Shown here one piece after another: positions 1-9,775 of a DNA stretch of 64,000 nt. Positions within the stretch are counted from its first letter, which is position 1; every line of letters begins with the position of its first letter. The notes below the pieces were generated by a model. It was given only the letters and a program-made list of their open reading frames with translations. It was not told the DNA's origin and searched no databases. Source of the DNA: Streptosporangiaceae bacterium (GTDB taxonomy: Bacteria; Actinomycetota; Actinomycetes; Streptosporangiales; Streptosporangiaceae); assembly GCA_019245115.1 (NCBI GenBank), contig JAFARZ010000093.1, positions 31,795 through 95,794 of the forward strand, given 5' to 3'. The position numbers and the translations under genes are program-made.

Positions 1-59
1 CTCGGGTAACGTTTTTGCCTGGGTTTGCGTCGAGTGAATAGGAGGCGGCAGGCCGGAAC

Positions 60-890
60 ATGTCGCAGAGCTCTCAAGGTGCGGCGGCCCAGGTCTTCGA
101 TGAACACATCTCAGAATGGACGCAATGGCGAACTGCGCCATGGAATCACCTGCGTTACCGTCTCGTAGGCCGGATCCTGGCCGAAGCTGCCCGGCGGCTG
201 GGCGGTCGCTGTCGTGTGCTGGACGCTGGAGGCGGTGACGGTGGCGACAGCATTCCACTGGCGCTGCGAGGTCACGACGTTACCATCCTTGATCACTCAG
301 CGGCCCTGCTTGAGCGTGCGGCAGACGCCGCCGCCAGTGCTGGTCTGGGCAGCCGGGTCCGAACGGTGTGCTCTGATCTGTCGTATCTGCCTGAGGCGGC
401 TGCTTCGAATCTGTCTCATGGCTACGACCTTGTGCTATGCCATAATGTCCTCAATCATTGTGGCGACGTGCCTGGCACTGTGGTGCGTCTGGTAGGGGCG
501 CTCAGGCCGGGAGGGGTCCTTTCGCTGATGGCGCCTAACCCGGCGATGGACGTGCTGTCCATGGCCGTGCGTCAAACCTGCCCCGCCCGCGCCCGCGCGA
601 TGCTTGATGAGCCGACAGTGCGATCGGAGACCTTTGGCTGCGATATGCGGCGACTGGACCCGGACAGCGTCGAGGTGGTTCTCGGGCTTGCCGGATGCGT
701 CGTGACCGATCGATTCGGGATACGGTGCGTGACTGATCTCATCGCGGACAACAACCTCAAGTCGGATCTGTCGTTTGCCGCCGACCTGGAAGAGCTTGAG
801 TTGGCCTTGTACGATAGAGAACCATTTCTGCGCACAGCCCGCTTCTGGCTGCTCCTCGCCCAGCATGACAGCGATCTCGAGAGCGGCTGA
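60..890 (+). CDS. class I SAM-dependent methyltransferase (CmoM/SmtA-like)
   Basis: This 276-residue protein has the class I methyltransferase fold signature: motif I reads VLDAGGGDGGDS near residues 53-64, followed by an acidic end of strand 2 (TILDHS) and a post-motif LRPGGVLSLMAPNP. The C-terminal stretch (ELELALYDREPFLRTAR) resembles the CmoM/SmtA group, whose known member modifies tRNA, but the substrate here cannot be read from sequence. It could equally be a small-molecule O-methyltransferase of the neighbouring cluster. A GGAGG stands about 14 bases before the ATG, a long spacing. It is the first gene in the window and is separated by about 170 bases from the secreted protein gene that follows, so it may not share its transcript. 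Confidence 0.8.
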   Translation: MSQSSQGAAAQVFDEHISEWTQWRTAPWNHLRYRLVGRILAEAARRLGGRCRVLDAGGGDGGDSIPLALRGHDVTILDHSAALLERAADAAASAGLGSRVRTVCSDLSYLPEAAASNLSHGYDLVLCHNVLNHCGDVPGTVVRLVGALRPGGVLSLMAPNPAMDVLSMAVRQTCPARARAMLDEPTVRSETFGCDMRRLDPDSVEVVLGLAGCVVTDRFGIRCVTDLIADNNLKSDLSFAADLEELELALYDREPFLRTARFWLLLAQHDSDLESG

Positions 891-1059
891 CGGATTCCTG
901 GCGCGTTCAACCGCGTAAATTGCTGTAGTTGAATAGCCATCTTATGCCTGCCAGCCGAGACGGCGCCGCGGATCCTTGACATGAAATCTTATCGCATGGA
1001 ACGTTAGGATACGCCATTCGACCACCATCACTCGTGGATCGGTGGCTTAGGGAGGATCC

Positions 1060-2832
1060 ATGCATAAATTGCGGAAGTCGATACGGCGACCTCGCCTATG
1101 GCGTCTGATCGTCGTCATCGCCGCGGTCGTCGGTTTCAGCGCGGCCGCACCAGTCGTAAGCAGCCATGCCCGATCCGCGTCATCGATACTTACGTCGACA
1201 TCAAAGACCCGCGGTTCGGACGGAAAATACTACACGGCAACGAACCACCTAGTCGCAGCCGCACTACGGCCCGATCAGGAGTACCTGCTTGCTTGGGCCG
1301 GATCGGTCAATCCAAACGACCCAGACTTCTTGGCCGTTATAGATTCGACCAAGGGTTCTCCCGAGTACGGGAAAGTCGTGAACACCGTCACGGTCGGACC
1401 AGGGCTGCAGAACGAGCCTCACCACATGGAATATATGTGGCATAAGGGAGACATGATCTATGCGGGCGGTCTTGCTTCCGACACGATATTTGTGTTCGAT
1501 CCTACCCGGCTTCCTCTGCTGAAACTAGTCGGTATAAACCTACCTATGGACACTCCGTGTGGCAGTGTTCCTGACGCATTCCAAATGCTGCCTGACGGCA
1601 CAGCATACGGAACGGAAATCGGCGGCCCAAACGTGTCGGGACCATGTACCTACACCAACGGCCAGGTTAGAGTGGGCAACGGTTACGCCGGGTCGCCAGG
1701 CGAGGTACTTCATATATCTCCCACTGGTAAGACGCTAGCGGAGTCTCCCGCAGCCATCGCGGGTACCTCTGCCAGTGACTCGGCAAGTAACTGCACGGAC
1801 ATCCCTGCGATTCCGCAGGCGACATGCGCGAACCCACATGGGATCGCTATTCGCCTGGACTTGCACCGAATGGTTACAAGCGACTTTGTGGAGATACGTG
1901 ACGCTGACCCGAGTATAGTAACGCCGGGCGCGACTCCGCAGGGCGGTCCCGATCCCACGCACATTGTCCGCGATACCGTACGGATCTGGGATATTTCCAA
2001 CGAGAACGATCCTCGAGTCATTTCCGTATCGACACTACCGGTAGGTCCGCGGCCAGAGCAGCAGACAATGGCCAATGAAAACAGGGCTGCGATGGAACCC
2101 GCGGTGACTAATCTTCCGGGTCATCGTGGCGCGTTCGTAGAGACCATGTGGGGCGGCGTGATCTATTACACGCCAGATGTGACCAAGCCGAATCCTGTAT
2201 GGACTGAAGTATTCGACGATGAGACCGCGTACGGTAAATTTGACAGCTCCCTTGACAGCGGCGTCGATGGCGGTTCCTGGCTCGCTGTGAGCCCAGATGA
2301 CAAGTACCTCTTCCATGCAGTCATGGGTACTCAAATCGGAGCTTCAAAGAGCAAGCCGCGTGGCATGCTCTATACATTGGACATCCAGAAGCTGCTGGCC
2401 TCGGGCGAGCATCCTCAGTGCGAGATCACCAACCTCTACGAGGTCCGTCATGGCGGCAGTGCTCCGGATTGCCCGTCGCTTGCCGGTGTGGCGCCGATCA
2501 TGGACACCTCGAGCGGTGGACCGCATTGGGGAGCAATGAACAACTTCGCCCACATCGGCCGGACCGGTCTGTACCGGGAGACGAAGGATATCTCGCAAAT
2601 CGCCGTATCAAACTACTTCGTCGCCGGTACGGGACTCGACGGTAACCACCTTGTCTGTTTGTACAACATCGCTAAAGATGGCGCACCGAGCCTGGACACG
2701 ACCTTCCGCGATGAGATGACAGGGCAGCCCTGCGTGGACTTCAACCGGACCGACTGGCCACAGGGTCCGACGGGTGCCGCGCGGCCGCATGGAGTGTTGT
2801 TCGTGGTCCCGGCAGCCAACCTGGCCGGCTGA
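1060..2832 (+). CDS. secreted SELENBP1/methanethiol oxidase-like protein
   Basis: The 590-residue product starts with a basic N-terminus and a hydrophobic stretch (about residues 14-36, ending SSHARSAS), a likely Sec or Tat signal. The mature part resembles the selenium-binding protein 56 family (SELENBP1), whose bacterial members are copper-dependent methanethiol oxidases. Support comes from the His-rich segments NEPHHMEYMWHKGD, CANPHGIAIRLDLHRMVTSD and ARPHGVLFVV, which sit where that family carries metal-binding His residues. It is longer than the usual 430-470 residues. The next gene encodes a CopC-CopD copper protein whose start directly abuts this stop codon, which fits a copper enzyme. 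The role is inferred: oxidation of methanethiol or another thiol outside the cell. A GGAGG 5 bases before the ATG supports the start. Confidence 0.7.
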   Translation: MHKLRKSIRRPRLWRLIVVIAAVVGFSAAAPVVSSHARSASSILTSTSKTRGSDGKYYTATNHLVAAALRPDQEYLLAWAGSVNPNDPDFLAVIDSTKGSPEYGKVVNTVTVGPGLQNEPHHMEYMWHKGDMIYAGGLASDTIFVFDPTRLPLLKLVGINLPMDTPCGSVPDAFQMLPDGTAYGTEIGGPNVSGPCTYTNGQVRVGNGYAGSPGEVLHISPTGKTLAESPAAIAGTSASDSASNCTDIPAIPQATCANPHGIAIRLDLHRMVTSDFVEIRDADPSIVTPGATPQGGPDPTHIVRDTVRIWDISNENDPRVISVSTLPVGPRPEQQTMANENRAAMEPAVTNLPGHRGAFVETMWGGVIYYTPDVTKPNPVWTEVFDDETAYGKFDSSLDSGVDGGSWLAVSPDDKYLFHAVMGTQIGASKSKPRGMLYTLDIQKLLASGEHPQCEITNLYEVRHGGSAPDCPSLAGVAPIMDTSSGGPHWGAMNNFAHIGRTGLYRETKDISQIAVSNYFVAGTGLDGNHLVCLYNIAKDGAPSLDTTFRDEMTGQPCVDFNRTDWPQGPTGAARPHGVLFVVPAANLAG

Positions 2833-4455
2833 GTGATGTCCGGTACCTCCTCGACAGCACGTCGCCGTACTCGCCGCATCGTGGCGAGCATCCTGGTGAT
2901 GCTCGCCACGATGCTGGCGGGCCTCGGACTCCTCGGGCTGACGTCCGCTCCCGCCAGCGCCGTGCCTGTGCACGCGACGTTGCTTACCACCAGCCCGGCG
3001 GACGGATCGATCGTGGCGACAGCGCCCGAAGACGTCGTTCTCAGCTTCGATGATGTCGTCACGGTCAGCCCGGACAGCATTGAGGTGTTCAGCCCCACCG
3101 GTCATCAGGTGCAGGATCCTCCGGCCACCACGGGCACCTCGGATTCGGTAGCGGAGGTCGGCCTGCGATCGGGCCTCGGCCGGGGAACCTATACCGTCAG
3201 CTGGCAGGTCGTGTCGGACGATTCCCATCCAGTGAGCGGCACGTTCGCCTTCTCAGTCGGCGCGCCCAGCCGCAGCCTCATGCCTGCCGGCGTGGGGCTC
3301 ATTTACCGGAGTCCTGCAGTCATCGGGGTGGCGTTCGGCGTCGCACGCTGGCTCGGCTTCGTCGCCTTCGCCGTGCTCATCGGCGGTGTGGCGTTCATCC
3401 TCATCGGCTGGCCTGCCGGAACCCGTGACCCGGTAGCGAATCGCCTGCTGACCGCATCGGTGGTTGCTCTGGCCGGGGCGACGCTGGCGGAGCTGGCGCT
3501 GCAGGGTCCTTACACCGCTACGAACGGCAAATCCTTGTTCTCGCTGGGAATGCTACGAGCAGTGCTGGTGAGCCGGTTCGGCCATGCCCTTGAGCTGCGA
3601 CTGATCCTGCTTGCGGCGGTGACCATCGCGATCGCGTACGTATGGCCATCGCTCGATGGCCATACGCGCACCGGCACGGCGGCTGCTCCTGCCGTGAGGC
3701 CGGGCGCCGTTCTGGCCTGGGCGGTGAGCTCCGCGGGGCTCGCGGCGACCTGGTCCACCGCGGATCACGCGGCGGTGGGCGCAGAGATCGGCCTTTCGAT
3801 CGCCGCGGATATTGCGCACCTGGTTTCCATGGCCGCGTGGACTGGTGGGCTCATGATGCTCTCCGGTGTGCTCCTGCGGCAGCGCTCCGTGCGAGCTCAT
3901 GCGGAGCACACGTGGTCCCGCACCGCGGTGACGGCGGTACGGCGGTTTTCCGCGCTGGCTATGATCGCCGTGATCGTGCTGGTGATCAGCGGAGTTTATG
4001 AGGCGTGGCGCAACGTCGGCGGATACGGGACTCTGGTGCACACCAGTTACGGTCACATCCTCCTGTTCAAGAGCGCCGGCCTCGCCTTGCTCGTGTTCCT
4101 GGGATATCTGGCGAGAACGCGGATCCGACGGCTGACGCCGATGCCGGAGGCTTCACGGCGCGTGCCTGTCCAGCCTGCCCGGGTTCGAGTGCTCGCGGAT
4201 GGCTCCCTAGGTGCCGCGGAGTCCCGGGAGGAACCACCGGGCGTCCGCGCTCCCGCTTCGAATGTCACCATATTGCGCCGGCTTCGCATATCTGTCCTGG
4301 CTGAAATAGCGATAGTGCTGATCGTATTGGCGCTTTCCGCCGTCCTGGTGGAGATGCCGACCGGGCGAGAGGCGGCCCATTCCATCTCGCGGCAGGCGAC
4401 GAGCGGGGCTCCGGACTTCGGCCGGCTGACACACGTTCGTCAGGAACTGAAATGA
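2833..4455 (+). CDS. CopC-CopD fusion, copper resistance/import protein
   Basis: The 540-residue membrane protein joins a CopC-like periplasmic copper-binding domain to a CopD-like membrane domain. After an N-terminal signal (about residues 15-43) comes VPVHATLLTTSPADG, the usual CopC mature start with its copper-binding His, and near residue 130 SDDSHPVSGTFAFSVG carries the second conserved His. About eight hydrophobic segments follow from about residue 160 to 510. Such fusions deliver copper across the membrane in actinobacteria. The gene begins at a GTG immediately after the stop of the SELENBP1-like gene (an ATG one codon later is an alternative), so the two are probably translationally coupled. 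It likely supplies copper to its secreted neighbour, which is an inference. Confidence 0.85.
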   Translation: MMSGTSSTARRRTRRIVASILVMLATMLAGLGLLGLTSAPASAVPVHATLLTTSPADGSIVATAPEDVVLSFDDVVTVSPDSIEVFSPTGHQVQDPPATTGTSDSVAEVGLRSGLGRGTYTVSWQVVSDDSHPVSGTFAFSVGAPSRSLMPAGVGLIYRSPAVIGVAFGVARWLGFVAFAVLIGGVAFILIGWPAGTRDPVANRLLTASVVALAGATLAELALQGPYTATNGKSLFSLGMLRAVLVSRFGHALELRLILLAAVTIAIAYVWPSLDGHTRTGTAAAPAVRPGAVLAWAVSSAGLAATWSTADHAAVGAEIGLSIAADIAHLVSMAAWTGGLMMLSGVLLRQRSVRAHAEHTWSRTAVTAVRRFSALAMIAVIVLVISGVYEAWRNVGGYGTLVHTSYGHILLFKSAGLALLVFLGYLARTRIRRLTPMPEASRRVPVQPARVRVLADGSLGAAESREEPPGVRAPASNVTILRRLRISVLAEIAIVLIVLALSAVLVEMPTGREAAHSISRQATSGAPDFGRLTHVRQELK

Positions 4456-4456
4456 G

Positions 4457-5743
4457 GTGCCGATGGCTCGCACTCGAACGATGTCGCTGCCACGCCCAGG
4501 CGTTATGGTCAGGCTGACCGGCGGAGTGCTGATCGCCGCGTCGCTGGCGGGAGTGCTCTGGCTGGCTATCGTCGCTGTTGCGGCCGGGCCACCGGTCGCA
4601 TTCGGTGCGGCGGCATTGGCTGTCTGCCTGCTCGTCGGCGGCTCCGCCGCCGTGGTCCGGGTTGCGCGCGCAGCGGAGGGGCTGACTGGGATGGTGGCAG
4701 CCGGAACCGCGACGGCGGTCTTCGCCGGCCTGCTTGGCGCGATGGTGATGGAGCAGCCGTCACCTCTGACCGGCGTGTCGGCGCTAGCGGATCTCCGGTT
4801 CGGGAACCAGCCCGTCCCGGTACTCGTGGTCCCGGGACGCCCGGGCTGGAACCTGGTCCACGTGGATGCCACGAATGCCGCGGTGGGGCTGGACGTGTAT
4901 CACATGACGCCGGCCGGCCCGCGGCCCGGCACCACTGGCGTCTGGGCGCTGGTAAAGCTGCCGCCGGGCAACGCGACCGTGCTCGTCCTGCACGGTGGCG
5001 CCAGCGCGGCGATCCAGCTGCGGACCGGACAGGACGTTACCCCGGAGCCCGCGCTGACCGGATCTGACGGGCCGGAGTGCGCCAGCGCCGTACTCGGCGC
5101 CTTGATCGCGGGTCAGGAGACACCGCTGCGCCGCTGCCCTTCGCAGGAGCTTTCGCCGGCTGACTCGGCGGCACTGCGTGGAATGATCGGTTTCATCGCG
5201 GCCCGCGGTATGCGGCACGTGACGCTCGTGAGCGATACCTCGCCGCGGTCATTGCTGGCCGCCAAGGTGGTTCGGACGGTGTGTGAGGCACACCATATCG
5301 CCGTGGGAACACCGCGTGATCATCCCGGCGGGCCGGTGGTCATCGTCTCCGGCTGGGCCGGCGCCGATTCCGCCTTGAATCAGGTGGCCGAAGGCCAGCT
5401 TCCATCCGAAGGGACCTATCTCGGGCCATGGCTGCTTGACGAGCCCCTGCTCGAGTATCCGGCCGGGCAGTTGCTCCCCCTCGGCTTCGATCTGCAGGAT
5501 CACGCCGCCTTCAGCTACCTGGAGACATTGAACAGGCGCTTTCCCGGGGAGGTCCCAACCGAAGCGGGATACCTCGGCTGGCTCACCTCCAAAGGAACCG
5601 CGCGGAGCGCCCTCACGGGCAGGGCAGAACTCTACGCCGCGTCGACCGTGTACTTTCCTGGCGAATCTGGGCACGCTGGTCCTCAGTACACCTGGCTCCC
5701 GCCGGGTGGCATCAGTCAGGTGAGCGGTGTGCTCGGGAGCTGA
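4457..5743 (+). CDS. membrane-anchored protein of unknown function
   Basis: The 428-residue protein was not recognised. It has three or four hydrophobic segments in its first 100 residues (for example LTGGVLIAASLAGVLWLAIV) followed by an extracytoplasmic region of about 320 residues without obvious catalytic motifs. The C-terminal part repeatedly mentions short Gly/Pro loops and ends PGGISQVSGVLGS. It begins 1 base after the CopC-CopD stop codon (GTG at 4457; an ATG at 4463 with a GAGG 4 bases upstream is an equally good start), so it is the third gene of a secreted-oxidase and copper operon. A role in copper handling or as partner of the oxidase is suggested by context only. Confidence 0.7.
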   Translation: MPMARTRTMSLPRPGVMVRLTGGVLIAASLAGVLWLAIVAVAAGPPVAFGAAALAVCLLVGGSAAVVRVARAAEGLTGMVAAGTATAVFAGLLGAMVMEQPSPLTGVSALADLRFGNQPVPVLVVPGRPGWNLVHVDATNAAVGLDVYHMTPAGPRPGTTGVWALVKLPPGNATVLVLHGGASAAIQLRTGQDVTPEPALTGSDGPECASAVLGALIAGQETPLRRCPSQELSPADSAALRGMIGFIAARGMRHVTLVSDTSPRSLLAAKVVRTVCEAHHIAVGTPRDHPGGPVVIVSGWAGADSALNQVAEGQLPSEGTYLGPWLLDEPLLEYPAGQLLPLGFDLQDHAAFSYLETLNRRFPGEVPTEAGYLGWLTSKGTARSALTGRAELYAASTVYFPGESGHAGPQYTWLPPGGISQVSGVLGS

Positions 5744-5771
5744 GCAACTCGGGTCGGTTGTTCATCCTCGA

Positions 5772-6797
5772 TCACGGCGGTGTTCCCCGCTGCTTGAGTT
5801 CCTGCGCGAAGATCTCCCATGCGTCGGCGCAGCGGCGAGCGAGCTGTGAGATGTTCTCCGCTTGATACTCGGGAACAACGTCGATGAGCTTCCGCCACTC
5901 CTCGAGCCCACTGACATGGGCATGAAGCCAGCGAAGCAGTTCTCGCCCGGATTCGGAGTGCCTCAGTGTCGGGTCCTTGACCAGCCGACCCATGATCGCG
6001 ATGCTGTCGGTCCCGTCGTTATCGCTCTCGCGCCTAATGGCTCGTTCCGTCGGCGGTGCCGAAACGGCGCTCACTTCGTCGTCTCTGCTTCTGGTGTTCT
6101 CGGTATGCCCGACATCGACCGGGTCCTGGCCACGCTTGATTCGCTTGCGCACGTCATGGGCAGTACCTATGGAGATTCCCGCCTCGTTCGCGATCTCGCG
6201 CAGGGGCGCATCGGGGCGAGCAGCGATAAGTTCTACCGCACGCTGCCTGCCGGCCCGGCTGCTCAGGGGTCGGACCCTGCCGTCGGCTCCGACGCGAGGA
6301 TTCAACCGCGGACTTTTCGGAGTTGAAAGCCGGATGGCGGCCACCGTTTTATCGGCGAGACCAGCGTATGATGCGATGATCCGGTCCGAGAGATGCGGTT
6401 GGATGCTGATTATGCGCGCGGCGGCGGCCTTACGCTCACCGAGAGTGAGCGGTAGCCCGTGCGCTATATTCTCTCTTACGGCGCGAATGAATGCGTCATC
6501 TTCGCTACCGTCGAAAAATTCGGCACGTACGGTTCTGTCGCCACGAAGTATTGCTGCCCGGAACCGATGCGATCCATCGATGATTCTCATAGTCCGACGA
6601 TCTATAAGAATCGGCGGAAGCGAATCAGGATCGATCTCGGCGAGCCTTATCGTGTGATCTTTGTTTTCGCCTGACAGGCGTGGCGATTCTGCAAGCGTAA
6701 TAGCGTCTACGCTGACCAGATATATTTTTTTCTCTTCGCCTGGAAACCGCGGGTTTATTTTTGCGCTCGCCTGCCCGCCTCCGGCCGCAATCGACAT
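5772..6797 (-). CDS. StrR-type cluster-situated regulator (ParB-like N-domain plus HTH)
   Basis: The 341-residue protein begins with a ParB/sulfiredoxin-like domain: SPRLSGENKDHTIRLAE, PPILIDRRTMRIIDGSHR, then FFDGSEDDAFIRAVRENIA and HGLPLTLGERKAAAARII. A central helix-turn-helix region follows (LREIANEAGISIGTAHDVRKR, about residues 195-215). This is the layout of StrR, TeiR and related pathway-specific activators of antibiotic clusters rather than of chromosome-partition ParB, which sits in a parAB operon. The ATG at 6797 is preferred because GGAGGAGA lies 6-7 bases upstream; a longer frame from 6824 lacks a good ribosome site. It is a clear paralogue of the regulator at 52577. It converges with the copper operon and is divergent from the methyltransferase at 7167. 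Confidence 0.85.
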   Translation of the reverse strand: MSIAAGGGQASAKINPRFPGEEKKIYLVSVDAITLAESPRLSGENKDHTIRLAEIDPDSLPPILIDRRTMRIIDGSHRFRAAILRGDRTVRAEFFDGSEDDAFIRAVRENIAHGLPLTLGERKAAAARIISIQPHLSDRIIASYAGLADKTVAAIRLSTPKSPRLNPRVGADGRVRPLSSRAGRQRAVELIAARPDAPLREIANEAGISIGTAHDVRKRIKRGQDPVDVGHTENTRSRDDEVSAVSAPPTERAIRRESDNDGTDSIAIMGRLVKDPTLRHSESGRELLRWLHAHVSGLEEWRKLIDVVPEYQAENISQLARRCADAWEIFAQELKQRGTPP

Positions 6798-7166
6798 CAG
6801 GGAGTCTCCTCCGCCTTCCTGCATCCCAATTTCTGGCGACTAGGACTATATGAAATGAAAGCACCAAGATCAATCGCTCGGCGCCCCGGGCTGTGTTGCG
6901 CATTTGGTGTAGCTTGTTGCAGCGTCTAGAGGAGTCTGCCTATGCGGGTGATGTTGATCAGAAGTTGCCCGCAGAGGCGGTGGCAGGGGCGTGCCGCACG
7001 CGCTGCCGCGAAGCCTGCCAGCGCAAACTGGCCGGGCTTCCTGAACATCCGGGAAGCTGAAGTTGGCGCGCGAAGCACGCGTAGCCCCGACGATTGACGC
7101 ACAGAACGCAGGGTAGTTTTAAAGTTTGCCGATACCCATGGCTCCCTGGTGCGGAGAAGGCGAAGG
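6798..7166. other. divergent intergenic region
   Basis: About 370 bases separate the StrR-type regulator and the methyltransferase, which are transcribed away from each other. Both promoters must lie here. I see no coding sequence I trust and could not find a convincing StrR-type inverted-repeat operator by eye. Confidence 0.5.
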
Positions 7167-8024
7167 ATGGTGGAACTGGTGAGCGACGTACATGAGATCA
7201 AGGCCCAGCAGCGAGCGGGCTGGGACGCCGTCAGCGCCGGATGGGATACCGCCCTCGAGACGTTTGAGCGGGGCGCGATGTCAGCGACCCGGCGACTGCT
7301 GGAACTCGGCGGCGTACGAGAGGGACAGACGGTCCTGGATCTCGGGACCGGCGTAGGTGAGCCAGCGCTCACCGCGGCGACCCTCGTCGGACCCAGCGGC
7401 CGCGTCGTCGGTCTCGACTTCTCGTCATCGATGCTTGCGATCGCCCGTCGCCGTGGCGCGGCGCTGAGCAACGTCGAGTTCGTCGAGGGAGATCTGGAAT
7501 ACGTCGATTTCCCGGAACGGTCATTCGATGTCGTGCTCAGCCGGTGGGGGCTGATGTTCGCCGTCGACCGTTCCTCGATGTTCGAGCGCCTCAGGAAAAT
7601 CATCGTGCCAGGCGGCGTGCTCGCCGCGGCGGTATGGGGACCGGCGTCCTCGGTCCCTATGCTGCAACTCGGCTTTGAGCCGCTCGTCGCACGACTCGAA
7701 CTTCCTCCGCCTCCTCCTGGAGCTCCCGGGCCGTTCAGTATGTCTGACGGTGACCAGGTGGCGCATGAGCTCAAGGCGGCGCATTTCAGCGAGGTTTCAG
7801 TAACCGAATTCACCGTGCCGTTCCGCGTGGCGAGCATGCAGGAATACGCTGATATGACCAAGGCGCTTACGCCGCCCAGCATCAAGAACATGATCAAGGA
7901 ACGGTTTGGATCGGTGGACGATCCTGCCACCTGGAAGGCCGTGGGTGAGACTGTGGCGCCGTATGCCAAGAATGGCGAGATCTCACTTCCATCTACCGCA
8001 TTGTGCATTCGCGCGGTCGCGTGA
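7167..8024 (+). CDS. class I SAM-dependent methyltransferase (UbiE-like)
   Basis: The 285-residue protein carries motif I TVLDLGTGVGEPAL near residue 54, then VVGLDFSSSMLAIARRR, the acidic pair EGDLEYVDFP and the post-motif IVPGGVLAAAVWGP. This is the UbiE/Coq5-like class I group that includes many natural-product C- and O-methyltransferases. The substrate is not predictable. The ATG at 7167 is preferred because AGAAGG stands about 6 bases before it; a GTG at 7149 is possible. It is followed after about 185 bases by a solute-binding-like gene. In this cluster context it is a candidate tailoring enzyme. Confidence 0.8.
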   Translation: MVELVSDVHEIKAQQRAGWDAVSAGWDTALETFERGAMSATRRLLELGGVREGQTVLDLGTGVGEPALTAATLVGPSGRVVGLDFSSSMLAIARRRGAALSNVEFVEGDLEYVDFPERSFDVVLSRWGLMFAVDRSSMFERLRKIIVPGGVLAAAVWGPASSVPMLQLGFEPLVARLELPPPPPGAPGPFSMSDGDQVAHELKAAHFSEVSVTEFTVPFRVASMQEYADMTKALTPPSIKNMIKERFGSVDDPATWKAVGETVAPYAKNGEISLPSTALCIRAVA

Positions 8025-8209
8025 CGAGAATCGCGAGTGCAGGCCTTCTGGCCTGTGTGAGCGGCCGGTGCCGGTAGCGGCACGGTCAGCGCCATGAGCG
8101 ATGTTCGACGTCATTTTTGAGGTTCTGCTCGTAGCAGGTTACCCTGAGTTATAAAGGTGCCCGTTCGTCCATAGGCAGCGGAATCTGTTCCCGTATGCAT
8201 AATCAGCGA

Positions 8210-9751
8210 ATGGAGAATTGGAACTTGTCTCGAGGTGCACATATCCTGCGTCTCTACGGCGCTGGAGCCATTGACCATCTGGATCCGGTCAGCGCGCATG
8301 AACCTCAGGCACGGCAGATCACGAGACTCTTTTCCCGGCAACTCTTCAGCTATTTTCCGTCCCCGGACCCATGCAGTTGGAAGGCGATCGCGCCGGTGCC
8401 GGACATCGCCCGTGACGTACCGAGTACCTACAATGCGGGATTGGGTGCCAGTCATCTCAGCTACGTCGTGCATCTCCGGCCCGGTGTTTTCTGGGACACC
8501 GATCCGCCGCGCGCTGTGACCGCACAGGATGTCGTGCGCGGGTTCAAACGCCTGGGTAACCCCGTGAGTCGGCCACGAAATCTCACGTACCTCACCAGCA
8601 CCATCCGGGGCTTCGCCCGGTACTGTGAAGAGTACGCCGCTTCCCTATCGGGCTACGAGGTCACGCCCGACCGTCTCGCCGCTTTCCAGAACGGGCATGA
8701 GATCCCCGGTGTATTCGCGCTCGATGATGAGTCGCTGGTGATAGAACTCTTCAGGCCGGCGCTCGATGCGGTGAATATCCTCGCGTCAGCATGCGTTGCC
8801 CCGGCACCTGTGGAATATGACGCCTACATACCAGATAGTGCTGAATTCCGGCAGAACATCAGATCGACAGGGCCATATCGCCCGGTTGGCTATCAGCGAG
8901 GCACAGCACTGGTATTGGAACGGAATCCAGCGTGGTGTCCGGACTCCGATCCGATCCGGCCAGCGTACGCCGACATCATCGACATCGCCGTCGGCGCCGA
9001 GCCGGCCGAGGAGCGGATACGAACGGGAGCGGCAGATCTTCCCTGGGACGTCGCGGCCGAGGCCAGCTTCATCGGATGCCTCCCCGCGGGGCTCGACTAT
9101 CTTGTCTTCAACTTCCGCCGCGCGGCTGTCCAGGATCGGCAACTGCGCAGGACAGTGCTGACGGCCGTCGGCACGGCCGGATCGATCGTTCCGCCCGGGA
9201 ACGACGGCCACCGGGCGAACGGCCTGGTGCCGGCCGCACCGCGGCCGGTGAGCTTTCCGTCAGGGCTGGAGCTGACCGTAGCGCACCTCGCCACGAGTGC
9301 CGTCAGCGCGCGGCCCTATCAGTCCCTCGCCGACGCTGGAGTGAAGGTCAGGCGCGTGGCCGTCCCGGCGGCAGAGTATGACGCCTTCCTCCGCGAGGGG
9401 AACTGGGATATCGCGGCCCTGTCACGCTTCCCGGACTGGTTCCACGACAACGGCCGCGTATTCCTGCAACCGCTGCTTCAGTCAGATAGCCCCGACAATT
9501 TCGGACGTTATGCCAGCCCCCGCGTGGACTGGCTGATTGGTGCGGCGCTGGATTCCATGATCGAGACCGGGCGTGCCCGAGCCGCTTGGCGCGCCGCGGA
9601 GCAGCAGGCGCTCCATGACATCGCGATCATCCCCTTTGCATACCGGTCCCTCGCGGCGCCAGGACCATGTGGCCGACGCGTCAGCTCGGCGGTACCGATG
9701 CCATCGATCTGCGGCCTCTACGACCTGTCGGGCGTGTCCCTAACCTCGTGA
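8210..9751 (+). CDS. signal-less family 5 solute-binding-like protein, copy 1
   Basis: This protein of about 513 residues resembles peptide/nickel ABC-transporter substrate-binding proteins (SBP_bac_5): it has the LDPVSAHEP opening, RQITRLFSRQLFSY, a GTALVLERNPAW segment and the late RFPDWFHDNGRVFLQPL segment. Unlike true binding proteins it has no signal peptide or lipobox; the fold begins within the first 20 residues. It is the most divergent and shortest of three paralogues in the window (others at 14535 and 16386). No permease or ATPase gene is present. It may be a cytoplasmic ligand-binding protein, for example for a biosynthetic intermediate. The start is uncertain: ATG 8210, or a TTG at 8225 that has GGAG 9 bases upstream and matches the paralogues better. 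Confidence 0.8.
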   Translation: MENWNLSRGAHILRLYGAGAIDHLDPVSAHEPQARQITRLFSRQLFSYFPSPDPCSWKAIAPVPDIARDVPSTYNAGLGASHLSYVVHLRPGVFWDTDPPRAVTAQDVVRGFKRLGNPVSRPRNLTYLTSTIRGFARYCEEYAASLSGYEVTPDRLAAFQNGHEIPGVFALDDESLVIELFRPALDAVNILASACVAPAPVEYDAYIPDSAEFRQNIRSTGPYRPVGYQRGTALVLERNPAWCPDSDPIRPAYADIIDIAVGAEPAEERIRTGAADLPWDVAAEASFIGCLPAGLDYLVFNFRRAAVQDRQLRRTVLTAVGTAGSIVPPGNDGHRANGLVPAAPRPVSFPSGLELTVAHLATSAVSARPYQSLADAGVKVRRVAVPAAEYDAFLREGNWDIAALSRFPDWFHDNGRVFLQPLLQSDSPDNFGRYASPRVDWLIGAALDSMIETGRARAAWRAAEQQALHDIAIIPFAYRSLAAPGPCGRRVSSAVPMPSICGLYDLSGVSLTS

Positions 9752-9775
9752 GGTATACGTGCGAAATGGAGAGAA

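Noticed and set aside
2608..3228. 206-residue minus-strand open frame across the oxidase-CopC junction
   Set aside because: Antisense shadow of two well-supported genes.
5772..6797. Chromosome-partition ParB
   Set aside because: No parA or parS nearby, and the sequence pattern and HTH place it with StrR-type regulators.
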